Shown here: piece after piece, positions 23,230 through 34,000 of the stretch
Layout of the letters: every line of letters starts with the position of its first letter
How positions within the stretch are numbered: the stretch's first letter is position 1
Source: Nannochloropsis oceanica
Taxonomy: Eukaryota; Sar; Eustigmatophyceae; Eustigmatales; Monodopsidaceae
Direction: 5' to 3'
DNA length: 64,000 nt
Assembly (NCBI GenBank): GCA_004519485.1
Contig: CP038114.1
Location: 804,654 to 868,653 of the forward strand
The notes under the pieces: model-generated
Database searches by the model: none
The model's input: the letters and a program-made list of their open reading frames with translations, nothing else
Told to the model about the DNA's origin: nothing
Made by a program: the position numbers and the translations under genes

Positions 23230-24854
23230 GGGAGAAAAGGAGGGAGGGAGGGAGGAAATAGGGTGAAAGTTGATGGGTAGGTTTGTGTTATATCTATATT
23301 GTAGGTCTAAATTACGTCTCTTTATATTATTACATTCATTTGTATCCATATTATTCTTTCTCGAGTTGCCATATCATCAGAGAAGAAGAAGAGAAAGACG
23401 AAGAAGATGAGAAAAATGACGAGAAAGAAGGAGAGAGAAGGGGGGGGTATGATGAAGGAGACGATGATGAAAAGGGAGAGAGGGGGAAAACGATGAAGAA
23501 GAGAACGAAGAGGATGGAAGGGGATAAATAGAAGAAGGAGGAAGAAGAAGAAGAAGAAGGAGAAGATGACGAAGAAGAAGCATAAAAAAAGGAGTGTGAG
23601 CATTGGAGGGAAGGAAGGAGGGAGGGAGGGAGGGAGGGAGGGCGGGAGGGAGGTGCCTGTGCCTCTTGAAGGCGCCTTTTCCGCATCGTTCGAGGAAGGG
23701 AGAGAGAGCGAAAAAGATTGCGAAAGGTAGGGAGAGTGAGAGAGTGACGGACAGAGTGAGGAAGTGAAAGAGTGAGAGAGAGGAATCCCGAGAGAAGGCT
23801 CAAAGAGGAAAGAAAGTGAAAATATGAATGTCATCTAAACTACGTCACAGACCAACCACACTCATACACACATATGAATGAGAACGGGAAAGAAGGAGGA
23901 AAGGCGGAAGGGAGTGAGAGGAAGTGAGTGTATCGGCGAGGAGAGAAGGGAAGGAATGGCATAGGCGTTGTCGGGTATTCGCTTTTCTCTCTATTTCCTG
24001 ATCATTGGGGAGTTAGAAGGTGACTGCGTGTGAGGGAGTGTGGATTTGTATTTTTTTCATGGAGATCGAAAAGAGAGAAAAAGAGAGATGGAGAAAGGGA
24101 GAGAAAGAGAGAAAGAAAAAGGAGAGAAAGATAAGGGCAAGGCCCTGCGCAAAGAGGCGAAGAAAAAGGGTCGAGTACAGGCAGCAGAAGTAGCGTCAAT
24201 ATATACCATTCTACACAATGAAAGAAAGGAGACGAGCATATTTCACTCATTTTTTAATTGTTTCCTTTAGCGCGAAGCATTTTTGCATCGTTATTTTTTC
24301 TTTTGAAGAAACTAGTAGTGACTTGACCGTTTGGTCGATAAATTCCTCTTAGTCGCATTACTGTCATCTGTCTTATGTGATCCCTGGTCCAAGTTTTGAC
24401 TTCCTTTTTTAAAAAAAAATATTATATGAGAGGAATGCGGCTGAGCTAGTTTCCTGCTAAAGGATGAAAGGTGAAAGATGGAACGCAAGGACCAAAAAGA
24501 TGGAGGCGATGTACGTTGGAAGACGAGAGAGGGAGGAGGTCGTACTTCCTCCATTTTCGAATTCGGCACCAACGGCTTGGATAGAAAAACGTTGGGAGCA
24601 GCCAAAACTCAATCAGAAGACCACGTGTACCCATCGCCAGCCGCGTCGCCCGTCATACACAGCTCATACCTTGCTTATGTGCCTTATCTCATGTGGGATT
24701 CTCATCCTGCTGACATCGCGCGGGTTGGTAGAACCGGGTGTGTCTCCACTCTCGTGTGGAGCATGCAGTCTACGAGCTGCCATCTGCCCTCGCCCTCCCC
24801 CTCATTAATTAGTTCACTCATTTCCCCTCTCCTACGCCGAACCCACGCAGGACC
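23230..24854. other. Intergenic, purine-rich low complexity
   Basis: GAA/GGA/GA-rich stretches (23380-23820, 24060-24180) give long but meaningless ORFs. No gene is seen; it holds the MYB 3' UTR and the ankyrin-gene promoter. Confidence 0.5.
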
Positions 24855-26768
24855 ATGGCTGTTCGAGTAACTCGCGGGACAAGCATCCTGAGCGAGCTTC
24901 GGGGTCGATTTCGCTATCCTGGCTCCGCCTCTTTCAGACAAGAAGGAGACGAGCAGCAGCAGCAGGAGCAGCAGCAATTGGAGGAAGAAGACGCAGAGGC
25001 AGGGGAGCAGCACACGGTGGCGGCCTTGGACAGTGATTCAGATGCTACAGTGAACACGGATCCTTTGAGTGAGCTTGAAGAATACTTCCCCGCGGGCGAG
25101 GAGGACGACGACATCGAGGACAAGGACGAGGAGGAGGAGGTGGAGGGACACGATGGTGGCACCACCCGCAAGCAGGGCTTATATCCTTCAATCCTGATCG
25201 AAGACCAGCAAGAAAAAGGAGAGACGACAACGTTATCTCCCTCCTCAATCTTGTCCCTGGTGGAGAAACGACTCCACCACAACCAAGCGTCTGCTGCCCT
25301 CCCTCGTGGTGCTCCTACCGGCGCAGGAACCTCTCCCTCCATCCCGCAAACCTCCGACGCCTCCCAGCCGTCGAGCTCTCCCTCCATCCCTCCTTCTTTC
25401 TCCTCCTCCCCTTCTCCGTCAAAGAAAGCAAGCCCCTTCTTCCAACTCATAGAACGAAGGCAATCTTCTTCCTCCACTGTTTTAGGGCTTAATTCTCCCT
25501 TCCCTTCCTCCCTTCGTACACCCGCCTCAGCCGCGACCGATGCTGGAGAAAAGAGGGAAGGCAAGAGGGAAAAAATGCAGGGAGGGGAAGAGACGCCCAA
25601 GACGACGTCAATGTTTGCATTTTACCCCCTCAAGACTAGGACGGAGGGGGGGAACGAAGGGAGGAAGGAGGGAGGGAGGGAGGAGGGAATGGAGAGAGAG
25701 AAGGAGGTCACGAAGCGCTTCATTCGTTCCCTTGACATCTATGGTTTGTGCGCGGAAGGCAGGAAGGGGAACGGAGAAATGGGTGAGGAGGGATTTGACA
25801 TGAGCGAGGAAAAGCAAATGTGTTTGTTGGGAAGTCGGGGGGACAATGCGCTGTTGCTGGCTGCCCGTTTGAATGATGCAGAGATGGTGAGGAGACTCCT
25901 TGAAGAGGGGAGATGGAAGAGTGATGTGAGAAATGCGTATGGTGAGACACTGCTCCACCTGGCGGTGAGTGGTGGGAGAGGCCATGTCTCTCTCTTGCCT
26001 TTCCTGGGAATATTAGTCGGAGAGGGAAGGAGGGTGGGAGGGACGGAGGGAGGGAATGTGGGTGGGTGGAATGTTCGGACTGTCCTCGGAAGGACGCCGT
26101 GGATGGAGGCGGCGGTGTGTGGTAATATAGAGGGTTTGAAGGCATTGTGGAGGGAGGGAGGGAGGGAGGGCGGGCTGGAGGTCGGGGCCGTTGATAATGA
26201 TGGGAGGAACGCCTTACATCTCGCTGTCATGTATCGGCAGGAAGAGGCAGTTTATTGGTTGGTCGAGAGGGATGGAGGAAGAGAGGGCGATGGATGGAGG
26301 AAGGGAGTGTTGTTACAGGGGAGGGATAAGGATGGGATGACACCGCTTCATTTTGCGGCCATGTACAACAGTGTGAAATTGGCGCAGATGCTTTTGAACG
26401 AGGGAGGAAGTGAGGGAGGGAGGGCGAGGACGAAGGAAGGGGAAACCCCAATGCAGGTGGCGGAGAGATTTGGGCATGTGTGGACGAGGAGGGCTCTGGA
26501 AATAATGATGGAGGAGGCAAAGGACGAGGAAAGGGGGGTGGAAGGGGAGGAGGAAGAGGGGGCGATGGAGAGTCAGACAAACAGCAAGGCTAGATTGCAC
26601 AAGTGGAACGGAGGGAAGGGGGAAGGGAGGGAGGAAGTAAGCGGGGGAATGCAGGTGAGGATAATGGTGGGGGGGAGGGAAGTGATTTTGGAGGGGATGC
26701 AAATTGAATGTGTCGAGATAGTGGGGGGATGGGAGAGAGGGAGAGAGGGAGGGGGGTTGGCGATGTAA
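24855..26768 (+). CDS. Ankyrin-repeat protein
   Basis: Intronless, 637 aa. The N-terminal half is disordered: short poly-Gln, a strongly acidic block (about residues 75-98), then Ser/Pro-rich. Five to six ankyrin repeats lie between about residues 328 and 555. Recognisable cores are GDNALLLAARLNDAEMVRRL, GETLLHLAVSGGRGH, GRTPWMEAAVCGNIEGLKAL, GRNALHLAVMYRQEEAVYWL, GMTPLHFAAMYNSVKLAQML and GETPMQVAERFGH. Ankyrin stacks mediate protein-protein contacts; no catalytic domain, signal or membrane segment is seen. Several inter-repeat loops are expanded by in-frame GGGA tracts giving GREGG, so the repeats are unusually long. The partner is unknown. Confidence 0.85.
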   Translation: MAVRVTRGTSILSELRGRFRYPGSASFRQEGDEQQQQEQQQLEEEDAEAGEQHTVAALDSDSDATVNTDPLSELEEYFPAGEEDDDIEDKDEEEEVEGHDGGTTRKQGLYPSILIEDQQEKGETTTLSPSSILSLVEKRLHHNQASAALPRGAPTGAGTSPSIPQTSDASQPSSSPSIPPSFSSSPSPSKKASPFFQLIERRQSSSSTVLGLNSPFPSSLRTPASAATDAGEKREGKREKMQGGEETPKTTSMFAFYPLKTRTEGGNEGRKEGGREEGMEREKEVTKRFIRSLDIYGLCAEGRKGNGEMGEEGFDMSEEKQMCLLGSRGDNALLLAARLNDAEMVRRLLEEGRWKSDVRNAYGETLLHLAVSGGRGHVSLLPFLGILVGEGRRVGGTEGGNVGGWNVRTVLGRTPWMEAAVCGNIEGLKALWREGGREGGLEVGAVDNDGRNALHLAVMYRQEEAVYWLVERDGGREGDGWRKGVLLQGRDKDGMTPLHFAAMYNSVKLAQMLLNEGGSEGGRARTKEGETPMQVAERFGHVWTRRALEIMMEEAKDEERGVEGEEEEGAMESQTNSKARLHKWNGGKGEGREEVSGGMQVRIMVGGREVILEGMQIECVEIVGGWERGREGGGLAM

Positions 26769-27134
26769 CATAAAAAGAAGAAGTACGATAGAGGGTTGGT
26801 ACCTCTTTATGAGAGGTAAGGAAAACTGATGAGGAGAAGGAGCAAAGCCCATCCTCGCCGAGCCATACATGCTTCTCACTTACAAGCGGGTGAAAGAACC
26901 AACAACGCGATACGTCCACGTTGCTTACCATCAAAAATTGACCGACAAACATCATCACCTAGGACATTTAGGCCGCAAGGCAACTCCTCCGACAAAACCT
27001 GAACGAATAAGCCAGATAATTTATCCCTGATAAAACCTGACTATAAAAGGGCAGGCATAAGACGAGCTAGATAGAGGCCTGCAGGTACTAGACACCATTG
27101 TTACAAAGACGGAAAAACAAAAAATAAATGGAAA
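26769..27134. other. Intergenic; isolated TATA-like element
   Basis: No gene. A good TATA-like sequence (CTATAAAAGG, about 27041-27050, + strand) has no + strand gene within the next 3 kb, so it may be chance or serve an unseen non-coding transcript. Confidence 0.3.
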
Positions 27135-27270
27135 ATGCGTGTCCTTCGACCTCGTCGTCGAAAAGCTGCTGAATCTAAATGCAGTCCTTATTTCGGCATT
27201 TGGGCACTGTCGTCCCGCAAACCGTAGTCAAAGGAAAGGACACGCCTACATAGTCCGCTTCGAAGGATTT
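27135..27270 (-). pseudogene. Decayed 3'-end copy of the adjacent gene
   Basis: On the minus strand this stretch aligns with the last about 110 bases of the coding sequence at 27282-28637. Shared blocks include the region around GTGTCCTTT.., CGGGACGACA (versus CGAGACCGCACA) and the final TTCAGCAGCTTTTCGACGAC (versus TTCAGCTACTTTTTGACGAC). Frame is broken by stops and indels. It looks like the remnant of a tandem duplicate that lost its 5' part. Confidence 0.6.
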
Positions 27271-27281
27271 TCGAGTTTCCT

Positions 27282-28637
27282 TTATTGTTGTTTGGCCTCC
27301 TTGTCGTCAAAAAGTAGCTGAACCTCCGACCAGTCCACATGCAGCGTTCGACTTGTGCGGTCTCGCACACTGTACCCAAAAGTCACACCTGCATCATCTG
27401 CTTTGAAGCCCAAGCAATACTCAACATCTGGGTCTTTTTCAAAGGTGAAGGGCAGACTGTAGCGCGTGATGGATTTCAGATGTTCGTCAAGCACCACAAT
27501 GCGATGACTATAGTAACGCAGCTGCCCAGGGCGGTATAACACAGCATGTGTCACGAACCACCATTCGTTTTCATGCAAGACGCCGTTCGTCGATCCCCGC
27601 ATGGATGAAAATGATTTCGGGGACTCAATCGACGTGTGTATGACCAACTCAGATGCAGCCAAGTCGATTGCACCGATCTGAATGGAGGGATACCATCCAT
27701 AGACAATATTTTGGAGGCCATCCGCAAAGACCCAGTTTTTCTCGTGATGCTCTGGATTGGGACTTTTGATTACGTCCTGAATAGTCATTGTCCATGTCGC
27801 CGGATCAAGGATGCCTAGCACTTGATTAATGTGCCCGCTCACCCGGGTGTACTCAGATGAGCTCGAGAGAGTATAAATCGGAGCATTCTTATCATGCACC
27901 AGAAATCGTGTGTCTTCTAGGCCGGTTACATACACGTCGGGGTAACGCAGATGTTCTTGCGCGGCAATGACTGAAAATGCTGGTGATTCAGTGACACTGA
28001 TCCACTCGTCCGTCTCCGCGACCAGCATCTTTGTCTTCACTTGGTGGTCATTCGAGACATGGTAGGATCCATCGAGGTCCACGTAGTAATTGACAACTCG
28101 GATTATGGTACGATCGGGTGTCAAGAAGCCGGGCGATGAAAATCGCCAGTCTGCATCGTTGGGTTTTATCTCCCGGAGCACTGTTGTATGCCCCTTTAAG
28201 TTCCTAATGTAGGAAGGAAGAGTTTTAAGGATTGTGTCTCGTAGATCCCAAGACAGGTCCTTGTCGAGGAGTTGCATGGCCATGGCCAATCCGCACTTTA
28301 AGTGCCTATTCCTGTACGATTCTTCCGCCTCCAAGAATGTTTGAATTGTATTTATTTCCTCGTTGTGGCCAAATTCATAGTTTGCAGGAGCCTTTTCTTC
28401 AGTCTCCGATGATATGACCATTGGTGAAGGTGTTTCCTCGTACGATTTGGTGGGAAGGACATGAGTGCCATTCAACCAGCTGAGGACAAACAGCGTAGGC
28501 AATGCAATCAGCGTAAGTGTTTGATAGCTGAGTTGCCACTTTTTCTTTGCCAGTCTATGGTATTTTTCTTTCTGTATGTATAAATGCATTGCAGAATCAA
28601 AGAACATGACATGACGGTTCTGGACATTTATAACCAA
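27282..28637 (-). CDS. Type II membrane protein, putative glycan-active beta-propeller enzyme
   Basis: Intronless, 451 aa. Other in-frame ATGs 30 and 48 nt downstream are equally possible starts. A transmembrane segment (about residues 40-57, LTLIALPTLFVLSWL) after a basic cytoplasmic tail gives type II, Golgi-like topology. The lumenal part contains IIRVVNYYVDLDG, VTGLEDTRFLV, HEKNWVFADG, YGWYPSIQIGAIDL, SSMRGSTNGVL, EWWFVTHAVLY, RYYSHRIVVLDE and VEYCLGFKADDAGVTFG. The ED(T/P)R motif and repeated blade-like W/Y motifs recall GH130/GH43-type five-bladed propellers and related uncharacterised glycosyltransferase-like proteins (family recall, not a search). It acts, if so, on surface or secreted glycans. 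Unlike its neighbours it has no GGGA/CCCT tracts and no introns, which would fit recent acquisition. Confidence 0.7.
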   Translation of the reverse strand: MVINVQNRHVMFFDSAMHLYIQKEKYHRLAKKKWQLSYQTLTLIALPTLFVLSWLNGTHVLPTKSYEETPSPMVISSETEEKAPANYEFGHNEEINTIQTFLEAEESYRNRHLKCGLAMAMQLLDKDLSWDLRDTILKTLPSYIRNLKGHTTVLREIKPNDADWRFSSPGFLTPDRTIIRVVNYYVDLDGSYHVSNDHQVKTKMLVAETDEWISVTESPAFSVIAAQEHLRYPDVYVTGLEDTRFLVHDKNAPIYTLSSSSEYTRVSGHINQVLGILDPATWTMTIQDVIKSPNPEHHEKNWVFADGLQNIVYGWYPSIQIGAIDLAASELVIHTSIESPKSFSSMRGSTNGVLHENEWWFVTHAVLYRPGQLRYYSHRIVVLDEHLKSITRYSLPFTFEKDPDVEYCLGFKADDAGVTFGYSVRDRTSRTLHVDWSEVQLLFDDKEAKQQ

Positions 28638-30062
28638 ATGGTCACACGACGACCAAACATACCTTTGTGCGTGGAAGAAACTCGGGCGATTTCGATCGGT
28701 GGGAAAGCTGCATAGAAGGCATCATCACTAGGCTTTTATGCGTCTCTTTGTCGGGCTACAATATTGTCGACGGCAGTGGTTTCAGCAAACGAGGGCGACC
28801 TTGAGGCCTCGGCGTCCAATATCCCGAGGCGGCTTTGACGTCTTCTTAAATTCTGACCTTGCCTTGTAAGCGCAGTTATAGTCCTCTCGCCGCAGATCCC
28901 GACCTGTTTGATGGGAGGGTAACAATCATAATGAGGCGGGTGGTAAGTACAGCACAGCCTGGAGCGTGATTTGAAAAGACGCTGTGAACAAACGCAGGAG
29001 ACGGTGATAAGTATCGGGGGACCTCTTGCCACTGAAACGAGGCATAACTCCAGATGGTGGACCTCTCAGTCGGTCGCTACGCCGGAGCACATGTCGCAGG
29101 GCTTCTAGTCGCGCTGATGCGATGAGCAAATGAGCAATCTCTGGGCGCGACCGAGGAGATGCGTCCACTGGCATGCCAAGCGCTCTACGCATCGCAGCAC
29201 ACACAGCACAGCACCTCCACGTCCTTTCATGGAGTGCTAGAATTCCCAAGCTGCCATGCGAGGGGCGCTACGCGTAACAATAATATACCTCACCATGCAG
29301 CACCCCTGGCTTGCTCGCCTGTGGGCTTGCGCTTTTGTGTTAACGGCCGAGACGAGCAACGGTCGCGTTCACCGAATTGCGTTCCCCGAGTCGCTGAGAT
29401 TGTCAAAACCTCAAGGCAATTTCCTTTGAGTTTCTTCTCACTCTTCTTCTGGACTCTTACGGCAAGAGAAACACAGCCATGCTAGATTCGACCCTACAAG
29501 AAGGATGAGGGGAGAGAATGAGAAGCAAAATATTTCATGTGGCGGCCGTCGTGTTTTTGTTTGATTCTTTCTTTTGGGGACTTCTCACCTCCCTTCTTCA
29601 GACCCCCCCTCTGTTTGGAATTGAGGTCCAGGGAAAATTATAGAAAAGGTGGGTCGATCATGTCCATGTCTGTGAGAAGCTTGTGGGTACTCACCCACCT
29701 CGAGTTATGCTCCTTCATCTCGTACTCTTCCTCCCGTTTGTCGGGTAGCGTCGATATCGCTTCTCTCTCTTGCACCAATCCTCTTCTTTAATTTCTTCCT
29801 TCCCACGTCAATATGTCAAGTAAATGTATAGGGAAGCAAATGCCAACTCACCCATCATTCCCTTTACCTCCCCTAAGGAACTCTCTTCTCGCTCTCTTTC
29901 TCTCATTCTCCTTATTCTCGTCTTCGTCATCGTCCTCGCTGTCCTCCCTCTACCCCCTTTCCGGTAAATGTACTCGACCAGTCGTCTCCCTTCCTTTGTC
30001 TCTCCTTCGTTCTCTCCCTCCCTCTCTCCTTTTGAAGTAAGCAAATCACTGCCCTGTTTTAT
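28638..30062. other. Intergenic region, no gene recognised
   Basis: Several ORFs of 80-110 codons occur on both strands without motifs, signal peptides or splice logic. It contains promoter DNA of the 27282-28637 gene and the 3' flank of the reductase gene. Confidence 0.45.
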
Positions 30063-32507
30063 TTAATAAGTAAAGTACTGCCCTTCTCGGATACCGCATT
30101 TCTCATAGGAAGGAATGACGGCGAGTTTGATCATAGGCGGGGGTCCACAGACAAGGTAGAAGGAGGAGGAGGAGGGGGGGGGTTGGTGATCCTGGAGGGG
30201 GAGGGAGCGAGGGAGGGAGGGAGGAAGGAAGGGAGGGAGGGAGGGTGAGCATGGCGGTGGTGGTTTGAGAAATAAGGGAACGAGAAACAGGGGGGAAGGG
30301 AGGGGAGGAAGGGAGGGAGGGAGGGAGAAGCAAAAGTTTGACGACCAAGTCCAGTTCCAAAGGAAGGGAGGAAGGGAGGGAGAAAGGAGGGGAGGGGAGG
30401 TACCTTGACCATCTCGGGTGTTATGAATCCGATGCCCTGCTTCCACTTGGTGGGAGGTCTGTCCAACGTGTTGTAGAGCTGCAAAGGGAGGGAGTGATGA
30501 GGAGGGAGGAAAAGAGTGATGGGGAGGGGGGAAAAGAGTGATGGGGAGGGAGGGATAAGGTGGATGGATTGTGGAGGAGATACGACATGGATTAGACTGT
30601 GGAATGATTCAACCATTTTCCCCTCCCTCCCTCCCTCCCTCCCTCCCTCCCTCCCTACCTGGAATCTGTCCGGGTGCTTCTGCGCGATATCATCCAACTC
30701 CTCCTGCAGGAGCATATCATTCTCGGTCTGGTTGGCATACAGAAGCCAGACCTGAGGGAGGGATGGAGGGAGGGAGGGAGGGAGGTAGGTAGGTAGTAAA
30801 TGGTTGTATTGTGTTTTACAGACTTTCTTCTCGCCCCTCCCTCCCTCCCTCACTCCCTCCCTCACTCCGTACCTTTGTCTTATCGCCCGTGTCCTTGAGC
30901 ATCTCCCGCAAGATCTGAAGCATGGGAGTGATGCCCGTCCCCCCCGCGATCATTCCTACTTGAGAGACCTTGAAAGACAGGGAGGGAGGGAGGGAGGGAG
31001 GGAGGGAGGGAGGGAGGGAGGGAGGGAGGGAGGGAGGGAGGGAGGGAGGGAAGGGTGAGTTTCTTTTTGGGAAGAGATTGTACGGGGGGAATGGGTGTCA
31101 TTCTGACGGGCGTGAGGAGATTGAGACGATGATGAGAAGGGAGGGAGGGAGGGAGGAAGGGAGGAAGGGCGGAAGGGTATACCTTCTTGTGGGTGACGAC
31201 CCCCCGGCTCTTAATAGCGAATAAACCGCGACCGTTGTAAGTGAGCGAGCCCTTGGGTCCGCGCATGAGGATAGAGTCGCCTGAGGGAGGGAGTGAGGGA
31301 GGGAGGGAGGGAGGGAGGGAGGGAAAGAGAGGGTGGGGACTTGGTACAAGCGAGAGGAGGGAGGGAGGGAGGGAGGGAGGGAGGGAGGGAGGGAGGGAGA
31401 GGGGGGAGGTAGGGAGGGAGGGAGGGGGGGAGGAAGGGAGGGAGAGGACGTACCGAGCTTGAGGGACTCCAGGTGCTGGCTCATCTTCCCTCCCTCTGGG
31501 AACTTGGGATGGGTGTTGGCGAAATACACCTTAATGCAAAAATCCACGTAGCCCAAATCGTCGTCTGAGGAGACGGGAGTGTAGGACCTGAGAAAGGGAG
31601 GGAGGGAGGGAGGAATATATGGTGCACTATGTCAGCTAGCGGCATGGGCTTGGCAAAGCGGGTTGGAATGATCGTGGGCGTCCGTCAGTCCGTCCGTCGG
31701 TCCCTCCATCCCTCGGTCCCTCCCGCACCGTGACACGTCTTTGCCATCCTTGTCCGTGTATTTAAGTGAGATGTGCTGTCCCACTGGCAGGCCCAAGACA
31801 TGCTTAGCACTAGGAAGGGCGAAGCGGAAGCGGCGAGTGTTGTGTGTCAGCTCCTCACGCTCGATCAGCTGAGGGAGGGGAGGTAGGGAGGGAGGGAGGA
31901 AGGGAGAAGTTAGAACGATGTCGTTCTGATCCTTTCCTTCTCTTTTCTCCTTCCCCCCTTCTCCCCTCCTATGCCTCCCTACCTTGTAAGCGACGTAATT
32001 GTCTGGATTCAGTGCAATCGGACCACTGGGTCTCTTTCTCTTGGGCGGGCTGGAGGGAGGGAGGGAGGGAGGGAGGGAGAAATGGAGGGAAGGAGGGAAG
32101 GAGGTGGGTGCAAGTGCCAGACTAACGCTTTCATGGGCCTTTCGATATCCCTGCCTGTCTTCGGATAGCGGCTTCCAATCTCCCTCCCTCTCTTCTTCCC
32201 CTTCCTCCCTCCCTCTCGTCCCCCTCACCTCTGCAGCGTCAGAATGGCGATGGTGGTCAACACCACCAACATGCCCGCGACCACTGCCACGCCATTGTCC
32301 TACAAGGGAGAAGGGAGGGAGGGAGGGAGGGAGGGAGGGAGGGAGGGTGGAAGGATTGAGTGGGTGACGACTCTTGACGGAAAGGATCGAATGGCATGTG
32401 GTCCAAGCCTCTTATGGAGGAGCCTTTATGTCCTTTGTCCATCCCTCCCCTTCTTTTCCTCCTCTTCATACTCCACGCACCTGCAAGAAGGGCGTTAATT
32501 GCTCCAT
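30063..32507 (-). CDS. NADH-cytochrome b5 reductase
   Basis: Ten exons in transcript order: 32507-32481, 32299-32229, 32049-31983, 31868-31729, 31587-31454, 31280-31183, 30968-30873, 30751-30659, 30478-30404, 30191-30063; 309 aa. All phases close; the family is usually about 300 aa. The start gives MEQLTPFLQ, then a membrane anchor ([19 protein letters not shown]). FAD-binding motif [11 protein letters not shown] and the [15 protein letters not shown] segment are present, then [18 protein letters not shown], the NADH-binding [16 protein letters not shown], and the C-terminal VCGPPPMIK and GQYFTY. It transfers electrons from NADH to cytochrome b5 for lipid desaturation and elongation, at the ER or outer mitochondrial membrane (family knowledge). 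Neighbours give no pathway link. Its introns contain the longest GGGA tracts of the window. Confidence 0.93.
30980..31051. repeat. Long (GGGA)n tract in intron
   Basis: About 18 uninterrupted GGGA units, on the non-template side for + reading and CCCT in the sense of the reductase gene. Strong G-quadruplex potential on the + strand. Confidence 0.95.
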
Positions 32508-33453
32508 CCTCCCGCTCGCCGCTGCTATTGCTGCTGATGCTGCTGCTGCTGCCGCTGCTGCTGCCGCTGCTGCTGCTGCTGCAACTCCTTCCTTCTCCTT
32601 CCACGTCCCGAAAAATCGCGACAACCTGTCAACTGAGTGTGTACATTATGTGAGGGGAAAATGTACTTGCACACAATCGGGGACGGAAGAATGCTGTGAA
32701 ATTCGTGCTGGCACGCATATCGCTTGTCCTGGGCTGCTGACTTGGGATTGCGCAGTGCGTGCGTGTGGTGGGGAAAGACGAGCTCTGACATGGGGTTGCG
32801 AGCGCGAAAAGGCGAAGCTGCTATCAACGGTCACACACGGGGAAAGACCACCATGCGAAGGGCATGAGACACACCTCACGATACTAGAGGCCACGTTCCC
32901 GACACGAGAAAACACACCAAAAGCGAAGTAGAGGGAAACCAGCGCCCGCGGCGCATCAGGCTCATGTCCCCGTCGAAGGGGACGGGTCAAACCCATCACT
33001 TAATTGAGCATCAGTCGCCTCGCCGTGCGCCGTGCCGCTGCTGCTGCTGCTGCTGCTGCTGCTTTTTGTCGGTCCTCTCAGTGTCCCATGAATGCATGCT
33101 CTTCCAGAAGCGGAGGCTTTAAGAAGAATGTTATGAGACGATTGCTTTGGAAAGCCCTACGTAGCCAGCACACTATCTATGGACTCCACGAGAAAGCTTA
33201 TTCTCCCTAGTAAATAGCATCGTCCCTTCCTCCCTCCCTCCCTCCCTCCCTCCCTCCCTCCCGTCCCTTTCGACGACAGGTCCAAAAAAGAGCCGTGCCA
33301 TGAAAGGGTGAAGACACACAGGGGCGGCAGGCACGGCAGATCAATCGAATACCAAGCACAGGAAGGGAAAAAAGCCGGCATACGCGCGACGACTCGGCGC
33401 TCTCCCTCAGGCCCACGATCCTGCAGACCAGTTCAGCAGCAAGCAGGCACAAC
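32508..33453. promoter_or_regulatory. Divergent intergenic region with CTG/GCA repeats
   Basis: Separates the - reductase gene from + CSN2. It contains interrupted GCTG repeats at 32520-32582 and 33038-33063 and a CCCT tract at 33225-33262. No gene was recognised. Confidence 0.4.
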
Positions 33454-33900
33454 ATGGAAGAAGAAGAAACAGAAGAGAAGGAGGAGGAGTACGATTTTGA
33501 GTACAGTGACGATGAAGAGCAGGAGCCGGACGTGGAGTTGGAAAATGAATACTACGCAGGTAGGGAGGGAGGGAGGGCGGGCGGGAGGTGGACGAAAAAT
33601 TATAATACAGCGACGTTTTTGTGGCGCTTGAGAATACAAACAAGGAGGATATGGAGGGAGAGAGGTGGGAAGGAAGGACGGAAGGAAGGCAGGAAGGACG
33701 GAAGGAAGGCAGGAAGGAAGGAAGGAAGGGAGAGAGGGAGAGAGGGGCAGTTCGTGAATTGCTAATTATGTAATGCAAGCCCAATGCCTCCGCAGGCATC
33801 CTAATCACGCGGAAGATCATGCTCCTCTATTGACTCCCTTCCCTCCTTCCCGCCTCCCCGGTACCTCAGCCAAAGGTCTCAAAGCCCAAGGGAAGTTGGA
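33454..33900 (+). CDS. CSN2: COP9 signalosome subunit 2, N-terminus only (runs into assembly gap)
   Basis: Exon 1 33454-33559 and exon 2 33870 to the gap join in phase. They give an acidic start with EYDFEYSDDEEQEPDVELEN, then EYYAAKGLKAQGKLE. This is the characteristic opening of CSN2 (acidic stretch, YD(F/L)EYS, PxVxLENxYY, AKxLK). CSN2 is a PCI-domain scaffold of the COP9 signalosome that removes Nedd8 from cullins. About 400 further residues, including the TPR-like and PCI parts, are not present: the run of 100 N starts inside exon 2, and the sequence after it does not resume CSN2. Missing sequence, not a biological truncation, is the likely reason. Confidence 0.85.
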
Positions 33901-34000
33901 NNNNNNNNNNNNNNNNNNNNNNNNNNNNNNNNNNNNNNNNNNNNNNNNNNNNNNNNNNNNNNNNNNNNNNNNNNNNNNNNNNNNNNNNNNNNNNNNNNNN
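33901..34000. other. Assembly gap (100 N)
   Basis: Exactly 100 N, the usual placeholder for a scaffold gap of unknown size. It interrupts CSN2. Confidence 0.99.

Noticed and set aside
28736-29249. Minus-strand ORFs of about 100 codons
   Set aside because: No start context, splice logic or conserved features; probably chance in GC-balanced DNA.
30980-31051. CRISPR-like regular repeat
   Set aside because: A simple GGGA tetranucleotide tract without spacers in a eukaryotic intron.
32935-33003. tRNA-Met-like stretch (GCGC..GCGC D-arm, CTCAT loop, GGGTCAAACCC)
   Set aside because: A- and B-box-like elements are present, but the anticodon stem and the acceptor stem do not pair.
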